From the NCBI GenBank assembly GCA_947476485.1, contig CANJQU010000036.1, positions 1 through 35,820 on the forward strand: a stretch of DNA of 35,820 nucleotides, given 5' to 3'. Position numbers and translations under genes: made by a program. Below are positions 23,336 to 31,431 of the stretch, piece by piece. This DNA comes from Chitinophagaceae bacterium (GTDB lineage: Bacteria; Bacteroidota; Bacteroidia; Chitinophagales; Chitinophagaceae). The notes under the pieces were generated by a model. The model was not told the DNA's origin. It made no database searches and worked only from the letters and a program-made list of their open reading frames with translations. Every line of letters begins with the position of its first letter. Position 1 is the stretch's first letter.

Positions 23336-24769
23336 ATGCTATTCAATTCAATAGAGTTTGCCATATTTCTCCCTATTGTTTTTACACTCTATTGGCTGTT
23401 TCAGAAAAAGTATAAAGTACAAAATTTCATACTGCTTTTTTCCAGTTATGTTTTTTATGGCTGGTGGGATTACCGGTTCTTATTCTTGCTGGTCTTCTCC
23501 ACTTTCCTGGACTATTTCACAGGCCTCAGAATTCATAAAGCCGAAAATCCACATCTGAGAAAGACCTGGCTGTTCATCAGCGTTTGTATCAACCTGGGCT
23601 TTTTAGGGTTCTTTAAATATTACAATTTTTTCGCCGACTCATTTGCTACCCTGCTCACCCAGATGGGTTTTCATCCCGACATCTGGACCATAAAAATAAT
23701 ATTGCCTGTCGGTATTTCCTTCTATACTTTCCATGGCCTTTCTTATGTGTTTGATATCTATAACCGAAAGATCAAGCCTACCGAGAACTTCAACGATTAT
23801 TCGGTTTTTGTAAGTTTCTTCCCGCTGCTGGTGGCAGGGCCTATAGAGCGGGCCACCCATCTGTTACCGCAGGTGGAGAGCCCGCGTACATTTGATTACG
23901 CCCGGGCCGCCGATGGTATGCGGCAAATACTGTGGGGCCTGTTCAAAAAAATGGTGATCGCCGATAACTGTGCAGTATATGTCAACAAGATATTCGCACA
24001 TTCTGAAAGCTATTCGGGAAGCACATTGGTTGTTGGCGCTGTGCTGTTCACATTCCAGATATACGGAGATTTTTCCGGCTATTCAGATATAGCTCTTGGC
24101 ACCGCCCGATTGCTGGGGTTTGAATTGCTGCGAAACTTCGCCTTTCCTTATTTCTCCCGCGACATTGCAGAGTTCTGGAGGAGATGGCACATTTCGCTCT
24201 CCTCCTGGTTCAGGGATTACCTTTACTACCCATTGGGAGGCAGCCGGTCTTCAAAAGCCAAGGTGGTAAGAAATACCTTCATCATTTTCCTGGTCAGCGG
24301 TTTCTGGCATGGCGCTAACTGGACCTTTATTTTCTGGGGCGGACTTAACGCTATTTACTTTTTACCACTGCTGCTTGCGAACCGAAACAGGAACCACATA
24401 GATATCGTAGCGCCGGGAAGGTACCTTCCTTCTTTAAAAGACGCGTTCAAAATAATGCTCACCTTTTCCCTGACGGTGCTTGCGTGGATATTTTTCAGAT
24501 CGGCCAATATAGGACAAGCATTTTCTTACATATCCACCATTTTCTCGAGATCGGTTTTCACCCACCCGCAATTCATCCCGGTAACATTGTTTGTGCTTAT
24601 CGGCATGCTCATGCTAGTGGAATGGGTGCAAAGGGAAAAGAAGCACGGGCTTGAGATACACGGCATAAAATATCTGCCGGTGAGGTGGGCCATTTATTCT
24701 GTGGTCCTGCTCACTATACTTAGCTTCAGCCTGTTTAAGGAGAACCAGTTTATTTACTTCCAGTTTTAG
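23336..24769 (+). CDS. MBOAT-family O-acyltransferase (AlgI-like), second copy
   Basis: This is a 477-residue polytopic membrane protein. It carries the same core as the first copy (EFWRRWHISLSSWFRDYLYY, then FLVSGFWHGANWTFIFWGGL with the invariant His) and ends KENQFIYFQF, nearly identical to the other's ENQFIYFQF. The start MLFNSIEFAIFLPIVF fits the family. Transcription runs away from the first copy. No SGNH partner follows within the 111 bp before the next, convergent, gene, so it may act alone or share the partner encoded at 19957-21066. The acyl acceptor is unknown. Confidence 0.9.
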   Translation: MLFNSIEFAIFLPIVFTLYWLFQKKYKVQNFILLFSSYVFYGWWDYRFLFLLVFSTFLDYFTGLRIHKAENPHLRKTWLFISVCINLGFLGFFKYYNFFADSFATLLTQMGFHPDIWTIKIILPVGISFYTFHGLSYVFDIYNRKIKPTENFNDYSVFVSFFPLLVAGPIERATHLLPQVESPRTFDYARAADGMRQILWGLFKKMVIADNCAVYVNKIFAHSESYSGSTLVVGAVLFTFQIYGDFSGYSDIALGTARLLGFELLRNFAFPYFSRDIAEFWRRWHISLSSWFRDYLYYPLGGSRSSKAKVVRNTFIIFLVSGFWHGANWTFIFWGGLNAIYFLPLLLANRNRNHIDIVAPGRYLPSLKDAFKIMLTFSLTVLAWIFFRSANIGQAFSYISTIFSRSVFTHPQFIPVTLFVLIGMLMLVEWVQREKKHGLEIHGIKYLPVRWAIYSVVLLTILSFSLFKENQFIYFQF

Positions 24770-24880
24770 GACCGTAGCAATTTAACGGCTACAGCGCAAG
24801 ACGCAATTCTCTCATTTTGTTTTGAAGGCTGCAAAGTAGAAACAGTACGTGGTCTTTGCCATCCACAATTCGTTAAAACA

Positions 24881-26914
24881 TTACTGCGCCAGCCAGTATT
24901 TGCGCAACAACCACTCGCCCACAGCAAGCAGCAGGATAATGAAGAAATACCATTTACGGTCTATCAACGGAACGGTCTCTGTATTGGATTGTATGACCGG
25001 TTTTATTTTGTCGTTGTGGCTGATGCTGTCGTAAAGGGATGCGATGTTTCGGGCCGGAACGAAGCCACCATTGTATTTTTTAGCGAGACCATATAATAAT
25101 GGATAGTCTGCACCCGATTCCATCAGTTCCAGGGGAATACTTTCTACGACAAATGTTCCGCTGGCAGAAAGCGGTTTGTCATTGTAAGTGGTTCTGGCGG
25201 TGTAGGTATACGTACCCCCTGCCCACACACCCACATTAACATGGTAGGTGGTGCCGGAACGTTCGAATGAGAAATTCTGCTTCCGGCCTGCGCTGTCGGT
25301 GATGGTCAACTGCACATCTGGCGTGTTTACCTGCTGATTATTAGCATTGAGCACCCATGCATTCAGTGATATTGCCTCCTGGTCGCTCCATACAAATTTC
25401 TGTAAAGACACACCAAATGGTTTCTCGTTACTATTCGCCGACAAAAAGGCGATGGTTTGCCGGATGCACTCGTCGATAACCGTATGATCATTAAAATTCT
25501 TGTACTCATACAAGCGCCAGCGCCATAATCCTTCTCCCGCCAGCACCGCGCTGGCAACGGCCCCCTGCTGCAATGTCCATAGGGGGGCCTGCTGGCCAAC
25601 AGGTTTTTGTGTGAACAGTACATTTGCTCCCGGGCCGGTATTTACGTTCACATTTGAACTGAGCGGAGGCATTTTGTCGGTCACAGACTGTATATTCTGA
25701 GGAAGCGTGAAACTGGTAAATGCAGGCTCGTAACTGGCAAGGGCATCGTGCAGCGTAGTTGCCGAAATACTGGTGTGTGTCAGTTCAGATAAGCTGTTGA
25801 CACCGTTGATGTCCGTTTGGTTGGTAAGTATGATCCATACCGGTTTTTTTGCAGCCAGTAGCTGCGCAGCCAGCCTGTTGCGCAGCGATGGCAGCCCGTG
25901 AAGCACTACCACGTTGTAACCGTTGAGCGAAGCAGGGAAATTATCTGCCGTTACCACTGTGACGCTGTAACTTTCCAGACCCCTCAGTGCATCTCTTATA
26001 CCGTTGACATCGGGATGCGGAGCAGCAGATACAAGGAGTATGTTCTTTTTCTCTTCTGCCACATCCACAAATATATCCCTGCGGTTGTTCGACTTGTTCA
26101 GCTCACCCGCTGCTTCGGGAAGTGATATTGAATAATGGTGCAAACCAGGCTTGTCCGCTTTTACGGTGAACGATACAGACCGGTCATATTTATCGCTGTT
26201 AACAGATACCGGAACAGAAGACAGTATATTGTCACCTTCTTTTATCACGGCGCTATTGCTGTAGCCCTTGCAAAGATCTGCCACCACGTCGGCACGTATC
26301 TCAAAATTGCTGTTGATTGTGACCACTTTATTGGCATATACCCTTGCCACCTTTACATCTTTTTGCTGTACACTATCTCCGATACCTACCGTGTACATAG
26401 CACTATGCAAAGACAATTGCTGGTAGAGCGGGTTCATACCCTCGTTAAAGCGGCCATCGGTAGCGAGTATCACGGCGCCCAGGTTCTGTAACCCAAAGTA
26501 CTCCTGCGCCCGGGAAAGGGCCGCCGAAATATCTGTGGCTGCCTGCCTGTACTGAAAAATGCTGTCGTTTTGGATAGTATTGCCAAAACCCCATTGTACC
26601 ACTTTGTATTTATCTCCCAGTTTACGTGCAAGGTCCTCAACGCTCTTGCGGTAACTTGCAGAATCACCGGCAAGTGCATTGCCGATAGAACGGGAATTGT
26701 CCTGCAACAGCAACACAAAGGGCTTTTCGACGGTGTGCCTGGTAATTATGATTGTGGGTACCAAAACGAGCAGCAGCGTAAAAAACACCACCAGACTGCG
26801 CAGCAATGAAGTAAGCCCGGGATACGGAACGGCACGCAGCTTATCAGCACGATATACCCAATAACCCGCGCCAACCGACAAAATAATAGCTAACAGCCAA
26901 TATATCCACTGCAT
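24881..26914 (-). CDS. Membrane-anchored VWA-domain protein
   Basis: This is 677 residues from the ATG at 26914 (an in-frame TTG at 26941 is less likely). Two N-terminal spans (WIYWLLAIILSVGAGYWVY and LVVFFTLLLVLVPTIIITR) are followed by a von Willebrand A domain. Its metal site DxSxS is Asp72-Asn-Ser-Arg-Ser76, and ILATDGRFNEG is the later aspartate loop. Next come immunoglobulin-like strands, a Rossmann/GATase-like region (NILLVSAAPHPDVNGIRDAL) and a last span just before the C terminus (WYFFIILLLAVGEWLL). This resembles BatA/BatB-related proteins. The domain order suggests a periplasmic scaffold; no partner gene is adjacent. Confidence 0.82.
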   Translation of the reverse strand: MQWIYWLLAIILSVGAGYWVYRADKLRAVPYPGLTSLLRSLVVFFTLLLVLVPTIIITRHTVEKPFVLLLQDNSRSIGNALAGDSASYRKSVEDLARKLGDKYKVVQWGFGNTIQNDSIFQYRQAATDISAALSRAQEYFGLQNLGAVILATDGRFNEGMNPLYQQLSLHSAMYTVGIGDSVQQKDVKVARVYANKVVTINSNFEIRADVVADLCKGYSNSAVIKEGDNILSSVPVSVNSDKYDRSVSFTVKADKPGLHHYSISLPEAAGELNKSNNRRDIFVDVAEEKKNILLVSAAPHPDVNGIRDALRGLESYSVTVVTADNFPASLNGYNVVVLHGLPSLRNRLAAQLLAAKKPVWIILTNQTDINGVNSLSELTHTSISATTLHDALASYEPAFTSFTLPQNIQSVTDKMPPLSSNVNVNTGPGANVLFTQKPVGQQAPLWTLQQGAVASAVLAGEGLWRWRLYEYKNFNDHTVIDECIRQTIAFLSANSNEKPFGVSLQKFVWSDQEAISLNAWVLNANNQQVNTPDVQLTITDSAGRKQNFSFERSGTTYHVNVGVWAGGTYTYTARTTYNDKPLSASGTFVVESIPLELMESGADYPLLYGLAKKYNGGFVPARNIASLYDSISHNDKIKPVIQSNTETVPLIDRKWYFFIILLLAVGEWLLRKYWLAQ

Positions 26915-26985
26915 GAGGAGGCAAGCTAAAGAAAAATTCAAAAATTAGGTTACAATTAAAATATAAAATGTGAAAATGCTTTAGT

Positions 26986-27044
26986 TGCCATTGGGATACG
27001 TGCCAACCGGCTTGCAATTCAAGCTTTTGGTGCCAATTTGATAC
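26986..27044 (+). promoter_or_regulatory. Possible operator repeats before the RelE/ParE pair
   Basis: Two related 14-mers, TGCCATTGGGATAC (26986) and TGCCAATTTGATAC (27031), match at 11 of 14 positions with starts 45 bp apart. The second overlaps an imperfect palindrome TTGG-TG-CCAA (27027-27036). Type II antitoxins usually repress their own promoter through such sites. A near-consensus box TAAATTTT lies at 27094-27101, 5 nt before the antitoxin ATG. Confidence 0.35.
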
Positions 27045-27106
27045 AGCAATTTACATGACCATTCATTTTGTTTTCTTTTCGTAAATTCGTTTATAAATTT
27101 TCAGGT

Positions 27107-27349
27107 ATGACCGCGGTTGAAGTGAAAGAACTGAAGAAAGAAGTAAAAAAATATATAGACCATGCCGATGTCAGAATGGTAAAGGCAGTTTATGCTATGC
27201 TTGAGGCCGACCAGCATGGCGATTGGTGGGACGAAATAAGTGAAGGCGAGCGTTCGGCTATTGAAACCGGATTAAAACAAATGGAAGAAGGCAAGACTAC
27301 ACCGCATCAAAAAATCATGGAAAAACACCGCAAATGGCTCTCCAAATAG
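27107..27349 (+). CDS. Antitoxin of a RelE/ParE-type module
   Basis: This is 80 residues from the ATG at 27107 (the TTG at 27068 is unlikely). It is charged and helical (TAVEVKELKKEVKKYIDHAD), with a Trp-rich segment HGDWWDEISEGERSAIETGL typical of addiction-module antitoxins paired with RelE/ParE toxins. The C-terminal KIMEKHRKWLSK would wrap the toxin. The last 16 bases overlap the toxin gene, so translation is coupled. It likely represses its own promoter together with the toxin. Confidence 0.8.
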   Translation: MTAVEVKELKKEVKKYIDHADVRMVKAVYAMLEADQHGDWWDEISEGERSAIETGLKQMEEGKTTPHQKIMEKHRKWLSK

Positions 27350-27636
27350 AGTGGTCCATAAAATCGGAAGACACTTTCGATGAGATTATTGCTTACCTGG
27401 AAACGGAATTTACTCAAAGAGAAGTAGTCAGCTTTGTGAACCGGGTTTACGATAAGCTGGAACTATTGCAAACTTTTCCAAAGATCGGAGTTCCGAATAC
27501 AAAGAAAAGGAACACTTACCGGACGCTAATTCATAAAAAAGTCACTTTGGTTTATCATTATAAACCGATCAAAAAGGAAATCGTACTCATCACATTTTGG
27601 AACAATCTGCAAAATCCAGCTAGATTAAAGTATTGA
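27334..27636 (+). CDS. RelE/ParE-family toxin
   Basis: This is a 100-residue basic protein with the RelE/ParE fold pattern: EWSIKSEDTFDEIIAYLETEF, a long helix with FVNRVYDKLELLQTFPKIGV, then strands with TYRTLIHKKVTLVYHYKP and the end IVLITFWNNLQNPARL. Family members either cleave mRNA at the ribosome or poison gyrase; the sequence does not settle which. It is intact, in contrast to the zeta-like toxin elsewhere in the window. The antitoxin lies directly upstream with a 16-nt overlap. Confidence 0.85.
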   Translation: MALQIEWSIKSEDTFDEIIAYLETEFTQREVVSFVNRVYDKLELLQTFPKIGVPNTKKRNTYRTLIHKKVTLVYHYKPIKKEIVLITFWNNLQNPARLKY

Positions 27637-27729
27637 TCCTCAATCTGAAAATCATATTTTGTTGCTTTTTAGTGAAATGTTAAACTTTTGATGTTATTCA
27701 ATGTCAAACCTATTCCTAAAACTTTTTTC

Positions 27730-28752
27730 ATGAAACACATCGCCACCTCCGTCGTTTTTTTCCTTACACTTGGAATAAACAAAAGCCTTGCCCAGGGTCA
27801 TTTTGCATCGGTCAGCCGTGCGGAGGCTGCGACGCCTAACAACTCGGTCAACATTAGCCGCGATGTTCATACAGCAGCCGCACCGCCCGCTACCGCCACT
27901 GTAAAAGAAACTCCGGTGGCCACATATCATCCTTTCAGTCCCGCAAGTGTGCCATCTGCTGCTAACCACAGCTATGCCCCGGCATCGGGAGACAAAGCAG
28001 TTTCTACTACATCAATTAATGCCTATAATGAACCTCCTGCGACACTTTCCGGAACGGTGAGGTATAGCCCGGTGGGCAAACAGCCTTACGTGTATTACTC
28101 CACTCCTGTGACCCGGTACAAAAGCAAGAGACACAATCATTCGTACATAAAAAGAAATAACTGCGGGTCAGCGCCCTTTATCTGTCTCCCAGAATTTCTC
28201 ATTTTTTTTGACATCGGAACTATTTTAGATGAAGTACTGATGGATAACGAAAATATCCCTGCCAGGGGTGGTGGCTCCGTGCTGAATACATCACTGGACG
28301 GATATGTGGTAAATGGAGCAGACACCCTGTCGGGCATAGTGACCATGACTGAGAAAGCGATATACCTGGAGCAACCGATCGATGACAAGCGAGAGACCGG
28401 TTATATGTTCCTCTATGATGACAATAATGTAAAAACTGTTGCGGTGTTTGAAGGCAGCAGCTCGTTATACCTTGGCCGCCCGGGCGGTACCGGCAAATTG
28501 TCGCGGGTAATCCATGACGGCAAACTTGCCGTGTACGATGATAATCAGTACAGGTTCCTTACGCTTGGTAATGTGCATAAAACAAAACTGCTGGCAGTAT
28601 ATAACGGACAGGTAAAGTCCCCGAAATCATTTGTGGCAGCAGATGGCAAGCAATTGCTGATAGAATCTATAAATGCTGCCTATGGCCAGCAACTGGATGC
28701 CAAAGATTTCACCTGGAGCCAATTGCTGAGTTATTTGGACAAGTTGGATTAA
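27730..28752 (+). CDS. Secreted hypothetical protein
   Basis: This is 340 residues from the ATG at 27730 (an upstream in-frame ATG at 27688 would spoil the signal peptide). The signal sequence is MKHIATSVVFFLTLGINKSLAQ. It is followed by about 90 residues of low complexity rich in Ala, Pro, Ser and Thr, a basic patch (RYKSKRHNHSYIKRN), and a C-terminal part of about 170 residues with strand-rich sequence (GYVVNGADTLSGIVTMTEK, then FLYDDNNVKTVAVFEGSS). I do not recognise a family. The C-terminal half may be a folded domain attached by the flexible linker. Confidence 0.65.
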   Translation: MKHIATSVVFFLTLGINKSLAQGHFASVSRAEAATPNNSVNISRDVHTAAAPPATATVKETPVATYHPFSPASVPSAANHSYAPASGDKAVSTTSINAYNEPPATLSGTVRYSPVGKQPYVYYSTPVTRYKSKRHNHSYIKRNNCGSAPFICLPEFLIFFDIGTILDEVLMDNENIPARGGGSVLNTSLDGYVVNGADTLSGIVTMTEKAIYLEQPIDDKRETGYMFLYDDNNVKTVAVFEGSSSLYLGRPGGTGKLSRVIHDGKLAVYDDNQYRFLTLGNVHKTKLLAVYNGQVKSPKSFVAADGKQLLIESINAAYGQQLDAKDFTWSQLLSYLDKLD

Positions 28753-28770
28753 ATCTTAGCCAAAACGTAT

Positions 28771-28778
28771 TACTTTTG
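28771..28778 (+). promoter_or_regulatory. -7 promoter box TACTTTTG for isocitrate dehydrogenase
   Basis: Exact TAnnTTTG match, with 41 nt of leader before the ATG. A TTG at 28744-28746 could be the -33 element, at a rather long spacing of 24 nt. Confidence 0.45.
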
Positions 28779-28819
28779 GGCGTTTCTTAAATTTAAACAC
28801 TTAAAGTATATATAACCTC

Positions 28820-30046
28820 ATGGCAAAAATTAAAGTAGCAAATCCCGTAGTGGAATTGGATGGCGATGAAATGACGCGCATCATCTGGAAGTACATAAAA
28901 GAAAAACTGATCCTCCCCTACCTTGATATAGATATTAAATACTACGACCTTGGCGTGGAGCACCGTGATGCAACCAATGACCAGGTTACCATAGACTCAG
29001 CAAATGCAATACGCCAGTATGGAGTAGGTATCAAGTGCGCTACTATTACGCCGGATGAAGCTCGCGTAGAAGAGTTTAAACTGAAACAAATGTGGAAGAG
29101 CCCTAACGGCACGATCCGCAACATTCTGGACGGCACCGTGTTCCGCGAGCCGATCGTGATGAACAACATTCCACGCCTGGTGCCAAACTGGACGGCTCCA
29201 ATCTGCATAGGCCGCCATGCATTCGGCGACCAGTACCGCGCTACCGATTTCGTAGTGAAGGGCAAGGGCAAGCTTACCATAAAATTTGAAGGTGAAGATG
29301 GCAAGACCATTGAGCATGAAGTATACAACTTCAAGGGCGATGGCGTAGCGCTGGCAATGTACAATACCGATGAGTCGATCATGGGCTTTGCACGTGCCTG
29401 CTTCAACATGGCGCTTTCTAAGAAATGGCCGCTGTACCTTTCTACCAAGAACACCATCCTTAAAAAATATGATGGTCGCTTCAAGGACATTTTTGAAGAC
29501 ATCTACCAGAAGGAGTTCAAGGCAGAATTTGAAAAGAACAAGATAGAGTATGAGCACCGCCTGATAGACGACATGGTTGCCAGCGCACTGAAATGGAACG
29601 GCAACTTTGTATGGGCTTGTAAGAACTACGACGGCGACGTGCAGAGCGATACCGTGGCACAGGGCTTTGGCTCACTGGGTCTTATGACATCGGTGCTGAT
29701 AACACCTGATGGTAACACCATGGAGGCAGAAGCAGCGCACGGCACGGTGACCCGCCACTACCGCGAATACCAGAAGGGCAATCCAACATCAACCAATCCA
29801 ATAGCTTCCATCTTTGCATGGACTCGTGGACTGGCATTCCGTGGCAAGCTGGACAGCAACCAGGAGCTGATCAATTTTGCTGATGCACTGGAAGCTGTAT
29901 GTATAGAAACCGTACAAAGCGGCAAAATGACCAAGGACCTCGCAGTATGCGTGCACGGCAATAAAGTGAATCATGGAGAACACTACCTCTACACCGAGGA
30001 GTTCCTTGATGCACTGAATGAAGGTTTGAAGGCGAAGCTGGGATAG
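28820..30046 (+). CDS. icd: NADP-type isocitrate dehydrogenase, eukaryote-like class
   Basis: This is a 408-residue enzyme that converts isocitrate to 2-oxoglutarate and CO2 in the TCA cycle. The sequence is that of the homodimeric class shared with mammalian IDH1/2 ([73 protein letters not shown]) rather than the E. coli Icd class. SPNGTIRN holds substrate-binding residues, and the HGTVTRHYR segment belongs to the NADP site. Length is normal. A strong terminator follows. Confidence 0.95.
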   Translation: MAKIKVANPVVELDGDEMTRIIWKYIKEKLILPYLDIDIKYYDLGVEHRDATNDQVTIDSANAIRQYGVGIKCATITPDEARVEEFKLKQMWKSPNGTIRNILDGTVFREPIVMNNIPRLVPNWTAPICIGRHAFGDQYRATDFVVKGKGKLTIKFEGEDGKTIEHEVYNFKGDGVALAMYNTDESIMGFARACFNMALSKKWPLYLSTKNTILKKYDGRFKDIFEDIYQKEFKAEFEKNKIEYEHRLIDDMVASALKWNGNFVWACKNYDGDVQSDTVAQGFGSLGLMTSVLITPDGNTMEAEAAHGTVTRHYREYQKGNPTSTNPIASIFAWTRGLAFRGKLDSNQELINFADALEAVCIETVQSGKMTKDLAVCVHGNKVNHGEHYLYTEEFLDALNEGLKAKLG

Positions 30047-30070
30047 ATATTTTTCAGAACAGACAGCATT

Positions 30071-30105
30071 GAGCCTGTATCAGCAATGATGCAGGCTCTT
30101 TTTTT
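30071..30105 (+). terminator. Intrinsic terminator after isocitrate dehydrogenase
   Basis: Stem GAGCCTG (30071-30077) pairs with CAGGCTC (30092-30098) around a 14-nt loop, followed by seven T (30099-30105). It is the clearest intrinsic terminator in the window. Confidence 0.85.
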
Positions 30106-30148
30106 CCTACTGGCCCGGTTATTATACCCTACCTACAAATTCATTCTC

Positions 30149-30265
30149 ATGGGCATGTGGTCATTGTTAGCGGTATTAGTGGTGGTGGTATTTCTTGGGT
30201 TCAGGACGGGCCACCATATTTATCATACAAGAAAGGCAAGAAAGAACGGATCGTATAAGAGCTGA
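30149..30265 (+). CDS. Possible 38-aa single-span membrane protein
   Basis: The product begins MGMWSLLAVLVVVVFLGF, one hydrophobic span, followed by a basic tail with HHIYHTRKARK. It lies in a 300-bp gap after the icd terminator that otherwise shows nothing. The sharp hydrophobic-to-basic pattern is typical of real small membrane proteins, but there is no clear promoter or ribosome-binding site. Confidence 0.35.
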   Translation: MGMWSLLAVLVVVVFLGFRTGHHIYHTRKARKNGSYKS

Positions 30266-30346
30266 CCCGGATAAGTGTTAAAAACAGGCCCATTGTTCCC
30301 GAAATACTGGAAATAGCCAAATCTTTGCCTAATTTTATCACCATAT

Positions 30347-30862
30347 ATGCAAACTATGGCTCGTAAATACAATATACTTCTTATTGCCCTGTTCATTATC
30401 CTTTCGTCGGGTGGCTATATGTCCGCGCAGGAGAAAAAAGACGGACTGGAGTGGTATACAGACATCACCCAGATAGCAAAGTTGTCGAAGGAGACCAAGA
30501 AACCGGTATTTGGTTTCTTTACCGGCAGCGACTGGTGCGGCTGGTGCCACAAACTGCAGGCAGATGTAATGAGCAAACCCGGTTTTAAATCATGGGCGCA
30601 GAAAAACGTGATCCTCATGGAGCTCGATTTCCCAAGGATGAAACAACTACCGGAAGAACTGGCCAAACAAAATGCCAGCCTGCAGCAATTCTTCAAGGTA
30701 CAGGGTTACCCTACGGTCTGGATATTCAACATCACCCAGGATAGCGCCACACGATTTAATATAATACCGAAGGGATCGCTCGGTTATCCGGCAGGAAATC
30801 CGGGAAGAGAAGAAAAAGCTTTCCTGCATACTGCAGATTCAATCTTGCACCGCGCGATGTAA
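30347..30862 (+). CDS. Exported thioredoxin-like protein
   Basis: This is 171 residues (168 if the second ATG at 30356 is used). The signal peptide contains KYNILLIALFIILSSGGYMS. The thioredoxin-fold domain carries the redox motif in GSDWCGWCHKLQ (Cys64 and Cys67) and a cis-proline-type segment QGYPTVWIF. The Trp-Cys-x-x-Cys-His-Lys pattern marks the thioredoxin_7/DUF255-like group. It probably reduces or isomerises disulfides in the periplasm. The partner is unknown. Confidence 0.85.
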   Translation: MQTMARKYNILLIALFIILSSGGYMSAQEKKDGLEWYTDITQIAKLSKETKKPVFGFFTGSDWCGWCHKLQADVMSKPGFKSWAQKNVILMELDFPRMKQLPEELAKQNASLQQFFKVQGYPTVWIFNITQDSATRFNIIPKGSLGYPAGNPGREEKAFLHTADSILHRAM

Positions 30863-30899
30863 CTCCCGACTAACTACTATTTACCATCTACTAATATTG
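30862..30899 (+). promoter_or_regulatory. Five 7-bp AC(T/C) units and a -7-like box before the VOC gene
   Basis: Units ACTCCCG, ACTAACT, ACTATTT, ACCATCT, ACTAATA run in 7-bp phase (30862-30896). A near-consensus -7 box TAATATTG (30892-30899, one mismatch) overlaps the last unit and ends 9 nt before the ATG at 30909. Confidence 0.5.
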
Positions 30900-30908
30900 C
30901 AGCCACTC

Positions 30909-31319
30909 ATGGAACAACTAAACTTCCCCTCCGACTACCAGCAGGTGATGCCTTACCTGATCATAAAGGATGCTGCAGGTTTTATGAAATTCATGCAGGA
31001 TGTTTTTGGTGCAAAAGAAAAAGTGAAGCATATGCGCGATGAAAACGTCATCATGCATGCCGAGCTAACCGTTGGCGAAGCCGTGATCATGCTGGCAGAT
31101 AGTACAGATGCATTTCCATCACGTTCCGGGGGTTTCTTTATTTATGTAGCAGATGCAGATGCAGTGTATAACAAAGCGCTTGCCGCGGGAAGCACATCGG
31201 TTATGCCGGTAATGGATATGCCTTACGGCAGAAGCGAGGGTATAGTAGACCCCTACGGAAATACCTGGTGGCCTACCACGCATGTTAATCCGAAAGCAGA
31301 TACGGAAGGAATACCTTAA
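30909..31319 (+). CDS. VOC-superfamily (glyoxalase/PhnB-like) protein
   Basis: This is 136 residues from the ATG at 30909. The two beta-alpha-beta-beta-beta modules of the VOC fold are visible: PYLIIKDAAGFMKFMQDVFG, IMHAELTVGEAVIMLADS, then GGFFIYVADADAVYNKALAAG and SEGIVDPYGNTWWPTTH. The PhnB/YdcE-like group includes metal-dependent and metal-free members; the enzymatic activity cannot be assigned. A short terminator hairpin follows. Confidence 0.85.
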   Translation: MEQLNFPSDYQQVMPYLIIKDAAGFMKFMQDVFGAKEKVKHMRDENVIMHAELTVGEAVIMLADSTDAFPSRSGGFFIYVADADAVYNKALAAGSTSVMPVMDMPYGRSEGIVDPYGNTWWPTTHVNPKADTEGIP

Positions 31320-31327
31320 ACCCCAAA

Positions 31328-31345
31328 CCCCTAAAGGGGCTTTTT
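31328..31345 (+). terminator. Short terminator-like hairpin after the VOC gene
   Basis: Stem CCCC (31328-31331), loop TAAA, GGGG (31336-31339), then C and five T. The stem is short, so efficiency is doubtful. Confidence 0.5.
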
Positions 31346-31398
31346 CAACGCGAGCAAAATAAAGTGATGAATTCTATTCAGAAACTGAACACCCCTAC

Positions 31399-31431
31399 CC
31401 ATGCTTAATGCATGGTTCCCCCTTCAGGGGG
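31399..31431 (-). terminator. Two hairpins at the 3' end of the E2 gene
   Basis: Read on either strand, CCATGC-TTAAT-GCATGG (31399-31415) and CCCCC-TTCA-GGGGG (31418-31431) form perfect stems of 6 and 5 bp. They start right after the E2 gene's last codon on the minus strand. No T run follows on that strand, so they may stabilise mRNA ends. Similar GC-rich tracts with AGGGGG recur in Bacteroidota intergenic DNA, from memory. Confidence 0.45.

Noticed and set aside
28942-29557. Two 186-codon open frames opposite isocitrate dehydrogenase
   Set aside because: Antisense shadows; composition follows the codon bias of icd.
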